From Mesostigma viride (taxonomy: Eukaryota; Streptophyta; Mesostigmatophyceae; Mesostigmatales; Mesostigmataceae): a stretch of DNA of 64,000 nucleotides. A program made the translations under genes and the position numbers. The notes under the pieces were generated by a model, which made no database searches, was not told the DNA's origin, and was given only the letters and a program-made list of their open reading frames with translations. Below are positions 22,806 through 34,478 of this stretch, piece by piece; the stretch's first letter is position 1; each line of letters begins with the position of its first letter. The stretch covers positions 1,957,948 to 2,021,947 of the forward strand of contig RPFO01000104.1 in assembly GCA_009746045.1 (NCBI GenBank), written 5' to 3'.

Positions 22806-25800
22806 CTATGTGGTAGTTGGCGCGACGGTGGCAATGCCTGCTTGCACCTCGTCCTCGGCCAGACACCTGGCAATTGTCTCGACCGTGCACAAGCGGATGG
22901 CCTTGAACGCGTCCAGCACCCGCAAGAGCGTGTGCTCAAAATCATTGGAGTGGTCTTGGAACGGCGCCGCACGGTCAAAGTAGTGATAGCGGATGTTGAC
23001 CTGGCGTGCACGATCCATGCCAACGATGCAGGCAGGGGATGCAAGGCGGTTCGAGGGGCGCAAGGGGTGCACAAAGCTTATTGGCGAAACAAATACACAG
23101 CAAGGTGTGAGAAGCAACAAGTACCAATTGCACGACAGCGGATTGTTGAACCGAGATAAGTAAAGGAAATTACGATTCCAGACGCAAAACCAGGCTATGA
23201 GAGGCTCTTGTTTATTGTTCATGGACTAGTGGAGTAATGCACAGCTTGCGAATAGGGCCTTCAAGTTAAGATGCCAGATGTGCTGAGCCCTCCGACCCCT
23301 ATATATGTCTGTTATACTTGTCGGCATGATCTCTGACGAGATGCCCGATGTGCTGGGCCCTGCTAACCCCCTCACTCCCCACCCTGCCCCCCTCGTGGGA
23401 CTAAAAGAAGAAGTCGGGACTCATATCTTGCAGCCTAGCCCCTAACTTCCCACCTTTGTGCTGGGCGAGTCGACACTGTAGACATCCAAACACCAAGTCG
23501 TTGTTAACCATGTTCAACAATCCCTGGCATTACTTTTGTGCTGGGTGAGTTGAACCTGTAGACGTCCAACGAGTACACCATGAACAGTCCTACTGACATC
23601 CAGTCTTGACAAAGTGCTTGGTGCTTGGTTCCGGTACCTTTGTGCTGGGCGAGTCGAACCCGTAGACGTCCACCCTCTGGCACATCTGCAGCAGGAACGC
23701 GATGCCGACAAACCCGGTGGGCGCGCTTTGCACGCCTTCCCACGTGATGTCATAGCCCTCGAGTCGCTTCATGACCGTCTTGTACAGCGTGATGGAGGGG
23801 ATTAGGAACTCAGGCGCCAGCAAGTAGATCGTCTCGTCGGGGTACCTGGGGGGGGGGGGGAGGGGGGCGCAAGGTGGACGGGAAGACAATGGCAGAAAAG
23901 TATTTTACTGCATGTTGTCTTGTCTTCAAAATCTCGCAGTCACATCGGAGAAGTGAACCCAATCCCCCCAGAAAGCGTTGAGAGAAAGATAAGGCAAGGA
24001 AGATGTGGCAAGGGGGAGGGGGGGAGGGAGGAGACGCGAGAGAGCCGGGGCGACAAGGGGCATGAAAGACAAGGCACAGGGGGGGGGGGGGGGGGGGCAA
24101 TGGGCAGGCAGAGGGGGGGAGAGGGGGATGGGCAGGCGGGCGGGGGGGGGGCGAATCCAAACACAGGGCAAGAGACAAAAAAGATCCAGGCAATAAAGAG
24201 TGGGAAACCAGCCCCTGTTCAGGTGAGTGTTTTTATCACTCACCTGGTTTTTAAGTGGTGTTCACCACCTGACAGGGGTAAAGAGAGTGGCAACCTTCAA
24301 GTAACACGAGGGTGACTTTTCCTCCTTTATTTCATAGCGAACATAAATGGAGGGGGCTGGATAAACGAACGTGAGTGTGCGAGTCCCCGGCATGATGCCA
24401 TATTTGTGGCAGCTCTTTGCGTTAACCCTCAAACTGGCCTATGGGCTCGTTAGCACCCAGGCGCACTCAGCGTGGTGGCTTCATAGGCCTTTCACCGAAA
24501 CAGGCCCCTGCGCCACATTCACAGAATGATTGCCATCGTAACACTACTCGAAATCGCCCAATAACCAACTCCTCTCCCTCTCTCTACAGCTCACCTCTGT
24601 ATAACTGCACCCCATACCAGTTTCCCACTAGTCCCTACTAACGCGGATCCTCCTCCTTGGCCTCGCATTGTCGTAATAACACCAACCCATACCTCTTCTG
24701 AAGCATGCCGCAGTAGCGGTAGCTTTCTTCACGCTACGGCTGAATGAAGTATCACATGAATGAATGGCCACATCAGCGATACCAGAACCAGCCCCTTTCA
24801 TCCGTTCCCAAGACGTTTTCCTGCCGCCCATACCTCTTCCGGACCATCCCGTAGTAGTGGTAGCTCTCCGCACGCCACAGCAGCAATATGTTCCGGTGGT
24901 GGCCGGCGCCCTTTTTCCGATGCCCGCCCCCCCCGGGGGGCTCGTCCTCGACGATACCGTTGTGGCTCTCCAGCAGCGCGTCGCCCCACTTGCGATTGAG
25001 CAGGCGGAAGGTCGTCTTGGAGCCCACGTGCTGCTCGAATCCCTTGGTTACTCTGGTGGTGATGATGGCAGCGGTAGGGGGAGGAGAGGGGGGCAAGGAG
25101 GTTTGGGGGGGAGGATGGAATTGAGGGATGCCGAGAGGCAGGGACGAGAGGCTGGGGGGAAAGATTCTGGACTTCCCAGGGGAACCCGCTCGCGGCCAAG
25201 GAGGTCAGATGCTGGATGGCACAGACCTAGTCGGGTTGGGGCAGACAACATGGGACCGATAACAATGGGCCGGCATGGTGATTGGGCCTGGTAATTGTCC
25301 ATGGTAACTATACCTGGTAATTACACCTGGTAATTGGACCTGGTAGTTGGACCTGGTAATTGGACCTGGTAATTTGACCTGGTAAGCAGACCTAGGGGCG
25401 GACATGTCATCCGCAGGGGGAGGGTTCTATGTGGGGGAGGGTGGGGGCGTGCTAGGCTGCCCCGTGGGGGCGTGCAAGGTACGACAGGCTGTGTGGGTGG
25501 CAGGCCGAGATGGGAGTTCCAAAATCCTAAGTGTGCCTTGTGTGTGTATGAAGTGAGACAACTATTCCTGGACGCATGGCGATCCAACTATAGTGTAGTG
25601 TGTTTGTATGTGTGCGTATGCGTGCGTGTGTGTATGTGTGCGTGTGTGTATGCGTGCGTGTGTGTATGTGTGCGTGTGTGTATGCGTGGGTGGGTGTATG
25701 CGTGCGTGTGGTGGGTGGTTAGTGGTAAGCATTCAGCTGTGTACCACAACTGCCTTGGAGGCAGAGGCATTGCATTGGCTGGGTGGGTTTTGGACATTGA

Positions 25801-28800
25801 GTAACACCAACGAGTGCATCGCGGTTCTCCATCCCATGGGCTTGATGGAAGGGTCGTCCTAGCATAAAAAAACCAAAATGCATACTACTAATGGTTGTCT
25901 CCTTGATAATCACAGGGTCCGTACAAGAATGTCAATCATAGGGGTGACCTTCCACCCTGAAGTACACTCTGTCGCTAAAATTTGATACGCTGACCTCCGT
26001 TGCTGACCTCCATTCTCAACAGGGGAACTATTGAGCCAGCGGTAAGCCACTATAGTGCAGGGCCGCATGGTCACTGTAGTTCCGGGCCACGAGGTGCTGA
26101 GCGATCATGTCATTGGACCATGGACTCCATTGCGGCCTCCGCCGATCGAAGGAACTGGAACGGGATGAGGACAAAACCCTCAACAACCTCCCTTTTTCCC
26201 TACCATTCCTTGCCCCAAGCACCGCCCCCCCCCACCAGCACACCCCTTGTTGCCCCCAAGCACGTGGTCGATTCAGGGCTGGACAACTCTGTGGCGGTCC
26301 ACAAGTCAATAGCCACCCATCAATGCATCGACACTGCCCAGCCACAACACCAGTGACCACAACAACATCAAGAACATGCACAACAACAACAAACACAAAC
26401 AAAAGAGAGTAACGCACGCGTCGTTGTAGCGCAGCACCACGTCGTGACGGTCGATGGCGTCCCCTGCCTTGGACTTGAGCAGGCCCCCACTGTTGCCCAC
26501 GGCCGCACAGCTGGTGAACCGCTGCTTCGTGTACTTGAGAAGCGTGTCGTTCACAGGGAGGGCTTCGGTGAAGCGTGTGCGGCCAAACTTCCACTGCGTC
26601 TGTGGGTGGGTAACACAGGGGGGGGGGCAAGCAGGGGGGGGGGCAAGCAGGCAGCAGGTGGTTGGCTGGCTTATTGAGAAGTTGGTTGGTCAGTCGGTTG
26701 GTTGTGTGGGTGGGTGCGTGGGTGGGTGGGTGGGTGCGTGGGTGGGTGGGTGGGCAAGTGGGGGGGGGGTTGAAACCAAGGCAGCAGGGCAGTGAGTTGG
26801 GATATTGACACATTACAGGGTTACTTGCTAGTTTGCTTCGGTTGCATGGGTGGCCACGAGAGCGTATGCGTTGGTGGGTCATGGTAAGCTGGTTGGCTGG
26901 ATACAGCTGCACACAACCTGATCGTTACTGCATCGATCACAAAAATCCGCGGTGTGAGATCGACTCCTCAGCAGCTTTGCAAAACAACTGTCACCGCTCC
27001 TTCTCCACGACACCCATCGCCCACAGCCCTTTCTCCCGTCCCCCTTCCAGCCCAAACCAGAGCTCGGCCGGGGCCCTTCGTGTTTACCCCAAACCAAGTA
27101 AAGAAAACTGTTTAGGGTTAGGGGTTTAGGGCTTAACTAGACACTCAATCAAGGAACGAATCAGGCTTATCAGAGACACCTGTATGTGCGCGGTCCACTT
27201 ATATTAAAGAAGTATTGTATGTTAGATATGGCCCCCGACTGCCCTGGCTCTCGTGCCTAAGATACTAGCCCTGGGTCGGGTCCTCCATACCTCGAAACTT
27301 TGGCCTACCTCGAACCTTCCACCCCACCTCGAACCTTTTCCCCTACCTCGGACCTTTCCCCTTCCTCGAACCTTTGCCCTTCCTCGAACCTTCCCCCCCA
27401 CCTCGAACCTTTTCCCCTACCCCTAACCGTTTCCATTACCCCTAACCTTTTCCCCTACCCCTTAACTTTTCCCCTACCCCTAATCTTTTCCCCTACCTCG
27501 AGCCTTTCCCCTACCTCGAACCTTTCCCCTACCTCGAGCCTTTCCCCTACCTCGAACCTTTCCCCCTCCCTCGTGGCTCAAACCTTTCCCCCTCCCTCGA
27601 GGCTCAAACCTTGCTATAGGAGTGTACCCCCCACCTGTAAGTGCGCCGTCCACTTGCGTATATGCCGCCACGCGTCACGCTGATACGCGGCTTCATCGGG
27701 CGACCAGAAGGGGGACGGCCCCCCCCCGCTCCCCCCGCTGGTCCCCTTGTGTGCGATGAGGGCGGGGATGTGACGGATACGAGGCATCAGCCCCTCCATC
27801 AGCTCCTGCGCGTGCTCCATTACCAGGTCTGCTCGGGGTTGGGTTCAAGGGGAGAGGGAAGAGGGAAGGGAGGGTTGGTTGAAAGGGGAGAGGGGAGGGG
27901 GGGGGAGGGAATTACAGGGTTGACAATCACAGGATCACATGACAACGGTTTGAGTCTTTTTTCTTGTTTCAAAGTCTCCACCGAGGCTGCGCTCAAAGGC
28001 CGTTCTTGCGATGCAGAGGCCAGGGGCTGGCGGCAATGATACATGTATTTATTAACTTGGTAAAGTAATCTGCTTTAGTTGGTGAAGGAAATTAGTGTGT
28101 GGGGGGGGCAACATCATCCCATCAGCGTCGCATCCTGCTCACAGATAGCCTTCCCCCACAGATAGCCTCTCAACCATAGATAGCCTTTCAACCACAGATA
28201 GTCTCCCACTCACACATAGCCTTTCACCCACACTCCCCCATTCACCCTAAAGTGTAGCGCACGTTTCCCCCTTGTCTACACATTCCACTGGCACCTGTCA
28301 CTAGCCCTTCATAAGACTCCAAACTTGAAAACGGGGGAGTTGGGCACATAATTCCTAGCATCCGTCCCTCGTTACCTGTGGCACATTTCGCCCCCACCCC
28401 CCACACGCCAGGCATCACAATCCAGAGCCCATGAGCCCACCACTCACCCATTGTGCAGTTCTCCCCACCCCTTACCCCACTTGGTACTGGCATCCCTCCC
28501 CAGTCATTCACTCATCCATCCCTTATCCCGCGCCCCCACAAGCACTCACCGGTCGTGCAGTTCTCCCCCCTCCACCCGCTGAAGCACCGGCACTCGTCGG
28601 GGCGGATGCACTCGCCATTCTCGCAGCCATGCAGGTTGCACAGCGCTGATGGGAAAACGGAACGCATGGCAGCATACGGGTAAGTTGAGGGCCCCTTGAT
28701 GCATGTGATGACATGCAGGTTGCGCAGCGCTGATGGACAATTCAAGAGGACAACCAAAAGGTTGGCAGCATAACGCTTAACTGCAGATCACATAGAGCAC

Positions 28801-31800
28801 TAAGAGTATGCAGGTTGCACAGCGCCTGCACTATCGTATAAGTAGTTATAGTATAGTTGATTGTGTAGTATACCTTTCTTGCACTCCTTGCCAAACCAGC
28901 CGTCGTCGCAGTCGCACCCTTGGCGCTGGAACGAGAACGTCCCGTGTTCGCACTGCTGGTCGCACGTCAGCCCGTGCCAGCTCTCGTCGCACGCGCAAAA
29001 GTTGGGCTGCAGGCAACGCCCGTGGTTACAGCTGCGCGTGCACACGGCTGCCAGCCAGCACAAGAGCGACCCGATTCCCACCGCACGGCACAGCACGGCA
29101 TGGCGCAGTATCGCACGCCACAATCTTGCATGGCAGAGCGTGGCATGGCAGAGTACGGCACGCCACAACATGGCATGGCACAACATGGCATGGCACAACA
29201 TGGCATGGCACAACATGGCGTGGCACAGCATGGCATGGCAGAGTACGGCACGCCGCAACATGGCATGGTGCAACATGGCATGGCACAACATGGCACGCCA
29301 CAACATGGCATCGAGCAACATGGCATGGCAGAGCATGGCACAGTACAGGATGGCGCCCCAGCGTTTTCTCCCCCCATACCTCCCCTCGCCACGCCGAGCC
29401 GGCCACAGGATGCAAAACAACCACCCACGAAAAGCACAGGCGGGCACCACCCAGGAGCGTGTGTCAGGCAACGTTGTGTCAGCTCGGAACGGTGTGTCAG
29501 CTCGGAACATGTGTCAGCAGTAGGACAGTAGTCAGATAAAGAGGCTATGCATGACGCTGTCCCCAAGAGCATCGTTTAGAGTTGTTCAGGTACTGTGAAA
29601 CCGTACAAACTTGCAACCTCTGCTGTGCACGAGCACATGGACAAGCACAGCCAGGCCCACGCCTCAACCCTCACCACACTGGGGTTGGTCATGAACCAAC
29701 AAGGAGGAAGAGGGGCTCACTTGTGGCATTGCTCCACGAACAAAATATAACATTAGTGATACTACAAACAACGATAATAGTAAATCCCGACCGAGGCCTG
29801 AAAACAATGGCCCAGAATCCTGCAAGGATAACTCTTCTCAGCCTGTGTCTGAGAACACTTCATCACCGCTGCGCTTGTACTTGCGTTCATCACGGCTGCA
29901 CGTGTGATTACGCATGTTCGTCAACGCTGCGCTCGCAACCACTCACGTTCGTCACAGCTGCGCCCTTTCCACCCATCCTCACACGTGCAGTAGCCCGGGC
30001 GCAGGCACTTGCCGTGACCACACCGCTGCTCGCAGATGGCTGCACGGCGAAACGAGCGAGGGCGAAAATAGGAACAGTTCACCGAATGAGCGGGAAGCAA
30101 GGACCTATGACCACACCCCACTTCACGGATGCAGCATGGCTGCATGGCAACGCCAGCAAGTGCAAGAGTTAAGAAAATGAGTAGACGGGATGGAGATAAA
30201 ACCAGGACCTATAACTGTATCACTGCTCGAAGATGGCTGCGTGCCACGCGGCTTTATGAGAAAGAATGGAATTGGCAAACGATTAGTAGAATACAAGACA
30301 AGCTAAGGCCGGATGCTCGCAAGTGTTTGCGCACAGCATGACAGGGGCAGGAGGAATGGCAGAACCCATAGAGCTTTGAGGAAGAAGAACTGTTCAGTGA
30401 GATCACAATAACTAGGTAAAAGAAACCAAAATAATAATCAATTTAAAAAGCAAGTGCTGTGTCACCATTAAAAGCGCTGGTGTGCGCCCACAAGCATCTG
30501 AGGCAACCCAGCTGAGCTTGCTACTTTGGGTGACGGCATAACGATGACGTTATAAAAGACCATGTGGCGAGAGTAGCGAGGGTGGCAGCGTGTTATTACT
30601 GATGGCAAACTTATAAGGTAAATCAGGGTACACTATTGGATAGCCACATGGACCGGGGTTCTGTCATTGCCGACCGATCAAAAAGTACGAAGGACACCAG
30701 TGTTTTTGGTAAGGTTTTTTGCCACGTGCCAGTCGGCTGACGCACCGCCGTCGGTGGCGCTTTGGCCGGCTGACACGCCACCGTTGGCAGCGCATCAGAT
30801 CATACCAGTTAGGGTAGGGTCCCAGGGGACCCTTACAGGGCAGAATGACCCTCAACGACCCCAAGGAGCGGAATTACCGGGGAATGGGGGGTGGGGCAGT
30901 CGAATCGGGGGCAGGAATGAGATGGGAAAGGGACGGGGGCGAATACAGGTTGACGCGGCCGGCACCTTGGTGGCCTATGCACAAATTTACGTCCCTGACG
31001 TGTGACGACTTGGTGCACGCCAGACGACTGACTGACACGCAGCCTAAATTTACGCGTCCGTCGCCCCACGCGCTGCCTAAATTTACGCGTCCGCTGGCTG
31101 AGGCGCGGAGTGAAAATGCTGACGCGCCAGAGCTTGGCGAGTCAGCTGCTGACGCGTGTGTCACGCTACCAAAAACACTGAAGGACGCAATCATCAGTAA
31201 TAATTATCAGTAAAACAACCAACCACAGCTCGTGGCAAAGTCTTCTGTGATCCGGGTTTGGAAAAGACCCGATGAGAAGGGTGTCAAGAGGGACTGACTG
31301 TGCCGGCTACATCCCTGGCTGTGGTGGGTTCCCACAGTGATGCCGTGCAAACAAATACACCGCACACATGCATCACTTTAACATTGCATGACTTTAACCG
31401 TATGCAGGCAGCCTGCATGAGAAAGACATGTCACTCATCAGCATGGTATAGCCGGTGGATCATGAACATGACAGTGTTCAATCTAGTAAGTGCCACCTGT
31501 CATGCTCGCACCGCATGCCAACATGTACTCAACCAACAAACCCGACGACCTACCGTACTTGTGAAATACCTTACCAAATATTCCTAAGTAGTGAGTACTA
31601 GGTCATTGTTCGCCCCTTCGCTTGTTTGCACCCTCTCGTGGCGAATATTACTAGGTGGTAAACGGCCACTGTCTGAGCCCCCCCCCCCCCCCCCCCTCTT
31701 ACCTTGTTCGCACAGCTCGCCCTCGTATCCCTTGTCGCACTCGCAGGTCCCATTGTTGGCGCAGCGCTTGTGGCCTGATGCACGCACGCACGTATGTGCA

Positions 31801-33296
31801 TGCATGCACCCAGTCCAGTCCAGGATGAGGTGGAGGATGGTGGGGAGGAAGTTGGGTGATGGCAGGGGGGCGAGGAGGGAAAGGAGGCGGGGCGAAGGGG
31901 GGAAGGGGGGGGGGGGGAAGGGAAGGGAAGGGAAGGGGGAACCGTAGAAGCGCAGCACACAACTACTCTGTATTGGTAGTGCGCTGGGTATGTTAACGCC
32001 CAACCAGACCCACTCACCAACACCCCCCTGCCCTTGGACCCAGAATCTTACGTGAAGCTGAGCACGTGGCTACACGCAACCCCCCTGTCATGCTCGAGGG
32101 ATCAGGTACTTGGGATCACAGAATAGTGAATACATTCTGACAAGATTATAGAATCATGCAAGGATGATAGGATTTCTATTTTCGATACCTGGGCGAGGCA
32201 GATCACCTTGCCAAACCCGGTCCGGGGGCGCTTGCTTGCTCTTCCTGGCTCTCTGCTGCGAGATGGCCTAGGTGCACGATGATTGCATGGCTGGCACGTG
32301 GGCAATTACATCCCTGAGACTCACACTGCAGGGGTGCACCTGAATCGGCAGGCCCTGGGACTCCTGCCGGGCAAGCTGGAAGCGATGAAGATGAGCTTCT
32401 TACAAGATTTGCGAACACCGTAAACAAGAGGCACACGAGTAGCGAGGATGATCGATGTGCCCTACAGCGCACATATTTTGGCCAGCGGTCCCAGCTCTCC
32501 AGCTTGTTGGTTCCTACGAATGAGAATTGTTCCACAAAGCGCACCTATTTTCGTGAAGGACGCCTGCTCTCGGCCCTCCAGCTTGCTTAGCTTGGACTTG
32601 AGCTTGTGGCCGCCATGGACGTCATCCTTGACAGTTGACGCCCGGGGGTCATCTGGGGGGAATGCCAGGTGGCGAGGTCCCGTGGTAGCCAAGTAGCATT
32701 GTGGCAATTTGGCAACGTGGCACGTGTCCGTGGCAGACAAGCCGACAACAGAAGGCTTAGGATGGCTCGAACTTCTCTCAAGAGCAGTTGCTACATGGAA
32801 GCACTGCAGAATTTCTAAGAGTAAACTACTTTTCTGAACTCTACTATCAAAGGCACGATGTAACTAAAGTAAGTTTATGTGTCATGAGCTTTCCACTGGG
32901 CTGTCGACTATACCGTTGAAGCTGCAATAGCATCAAGGTGTCCATGTCCTTTGTAAATAATCGCGGTGAATGGCACCAAAGCGCAGCAGTTGGCTGGTCG
33001 CGCAAGTCGCAGTCTCGGCGAATTGCAACCGTGCACAGACCGGGGGGAGGGATGCTCCTAGATTCACGCCCAAGGACTGGCATGCACGTGAAAAATGAGG
33101 CAAAGGAATTGAGCACAAGACATCAACTACGCTTTTCAAGACGACCAAGTGTACTGGTTAGTCAAATCGGCCATGCTCAGATGGACTCACCTCCTAGCAT
33201 GTAATAACTGATAAATAGAAGGCATATGGCCCACAGCAGCAGAAGATACCGATATGTGGACCAGCGCGTCGTCGTCTTCCGTGGTGCCGAAAACAT
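22806..33296 (-). CDS. GT29 sialyltransferase-like glycosyltransferase with N-terminal EGF repeats
   Basis: This is a probable Golgi type II enzyme. Exon 33191-33296 encodes a short tail and the anchor YLLLLWAICLLFISYYM. EGF-like repeats follow from exons 31703-31774, 29947-30039, 28874-29047 and 28550-28645, all phase 1-1, with six-Cys tenascin-type patterns in three of them. The catalytic part is exons 27635-27828, 26418-26599, 24834-25052, 23638-23845 and 22806-23000, with continuous phase. Sialylmotif L is CAAVGNSGGLLKSKAGDAID then HDVVLRYNDA. Motif S is SAPTGFVGIAFLLQMCQRVD then VYGF. Motif III is HYFD and motif VS is HSNDFE, so every GT29 active-site signature and the L-S cysteine pair are present. 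Stem exons near 32545-32652, 32340-32375 and 32183-32260 are tentative, and the joint of the last to the first EGF exon is unresolved. Donor and acceptor substrates are unknown; sialic acid itself is not implied. Confidence 0.88.
23455..23675 (-). repeat. Three copies of the GT29 motif-S exon end
   Basis: The last ~35 nt of the exon (VDVYGFDSPSTK) at 23638-23675 recurs downstream in the intron at about 23534-23570 (LDVYRFNSPSTK-like in translation) and 23455-23490. Each copy ends in a potential donor. Similarity is about 80-90% by eye. Confidence 0.8.
23841..24175. repeat. G-rich / polypyrimidine stretch in GT29 intron
   Basis: Several runs of more than ten G (23849-23860, 24079-24096, 24140-24150) and GGGGAGG text lie upstream of the exon starting at 23845. 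On the coding strand this is a long pyrimidine tract, as before many exons in the window. Quadruplex formation is possible. Confidence 0.6.
27111..27131 (+). repeat. Short interstitial telomere-like repeat (TTTAGGG)
   Basis: TTTAGGG, TTAGGGG and TTTAGGG occur side by side inside a GT29 intron. The plant/green-algal telomere unit is TTTAGGG. It is only three units. Confidence 0.5.
27285..27605. repeat. ~18-20-bp tandem repeat (ACCTCGAACCTTTCCCCT)n
   Basis: About seventeen variable copies of CCTCGAACCTTTCCCCTA in the GT29 intron downstream of the 27635 exon border. The open frames (PTSNLSP / GRGKVR) are repeat artefacts. Confidence 0.85.
29090..29350. repeat. CATGGCACAA / CATGGCATGG tandem repeat
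   Basis: Degenerate 10- to 15-bp units rich in CATGGCA run for about 260 bp in a GT29 intron, immediately upstream of the double-EGF exon. This explains long HGMAQHG- and CHAMLC-type open frames on both strands. Confidence 0.9.
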
Positions 33297-34478
33297 GGCA
33301 AAATATAGAGAAGCTACCTAGCAGTTGATATGCCAGTGATACTTTCCAAGTTGTCCTAGTAATTGGTTGTGGCATTCGTGCAAAGTGCGGGCACTATCGT
33401 CGTATAAAGGGGTTCCTGGTCTTTCCCTTGGCAGGGTCGCAACTCGGAAGTGTGCAACCATTTCCTCGACTAAGCCCCATAACCCCATTGCAACGTCTTG
33501 CGCAGATATGTTAGTGTGCACATAAGAACCAGAGCTAATCTCGTGCAGCTTAGAGCTGCAAATCATGTCCGTCTTCCCCGCATTGAAGAAGCGAAACTTT
33601 AACCGTCGACTGATCAACTTTACATTGACAAAGCAGCACGAAGGGAATGCCGAATTACGAGCGGGATGCATCAGCCATCAGTGCCATTCATGGCGTAGAC
33701 GAAGGCGAAAGGTAAAATACGGCATGGCAAAATAGTAGCAACTGGCAACGCTCCCATTCTTAGACGCGCGGACTAATTGCCATTTCTGCCAGCGCAGCGG
33801 CAACACCGTACTGTAGCAGCAGCTGAAGCCTAAGATCTACCCAGATACACTGTAGTGACTTGGGCTGCTGTTGTGCTGTAGAGTGTAGCCTGTAGGTCTG
33901 CGTGCTGTTAATAATTGTTAAAAGTGCTTCCTAAATTCCTATCTGAAGCCCACCTGGTAGCCTGGTAGGCTGGTAGCTTTGTATGCTCACTGCTCAGTGA
34001 GAACTGAGACCGGAGACGGTCATCGGTCAACGGTGGGCCTGGCCCGTCGAGGTCACTTTGCAATAACATGCGCCTCGATGATTATACTGCCGTGCGCCCC
34101 CGAGCATCTGAGAAAACGGGGCTGTTTTTAGCTGGAACAAGGCATGGCTGACCGGCCACAGGCAATAAGGTAGAAAGTAGAAACCTGAGTCTTGCATTAC
34201 GGAGGTTACAGAGGATGTTACAACAAGAATTTACAAATACGTTACTTAGCAATTCTGTTTAGCGGACTAGGTGAATTCGGATCCAGAATGTCATATACGT
34301 GGAAGCATGGCTGATGTAAAGCTGGGCCTACAGGCAAATTGGGGGCCCGTCAGAAACAGGAAATGCAATAATAAAATACCCGCACATTTACATTGCGCTG
34401 GCTACCTATGAAGGGCTCGCTATGAAGGACTGCGAATTGTAATAAAGCCGGGGTTTCTTACCGCGCGAATCGTTGGAA
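33297..34478. promoter_or_regulatory. Shared region between divergent GT29 and CCDC113 genes
   Basis: About 1.2 kb separates the two opposing start codons. A minus-strand open frame of 117 codons (33318-33671) resembles no family and is not in frame with the GT29 start. No ciliary X-box-like or other named element could be assigned with confidence. Confidence 0.45.

Noticed and set aside
23590..23889. Exostosin with EGF repeats, first impression of the EGF gene
   Set aside because: The VDVYGF, CAAVGNSGG and HYFD motifs are sialylmotifs of GT29; no exostosin motif is present.
28800..29539. Long His/Met/Cys-repeat frames on both strands
   Set aside because: Artefact of the CATGGCA repeat; only 28874-29047 on the minus strand is supported, as a double EGF exon.
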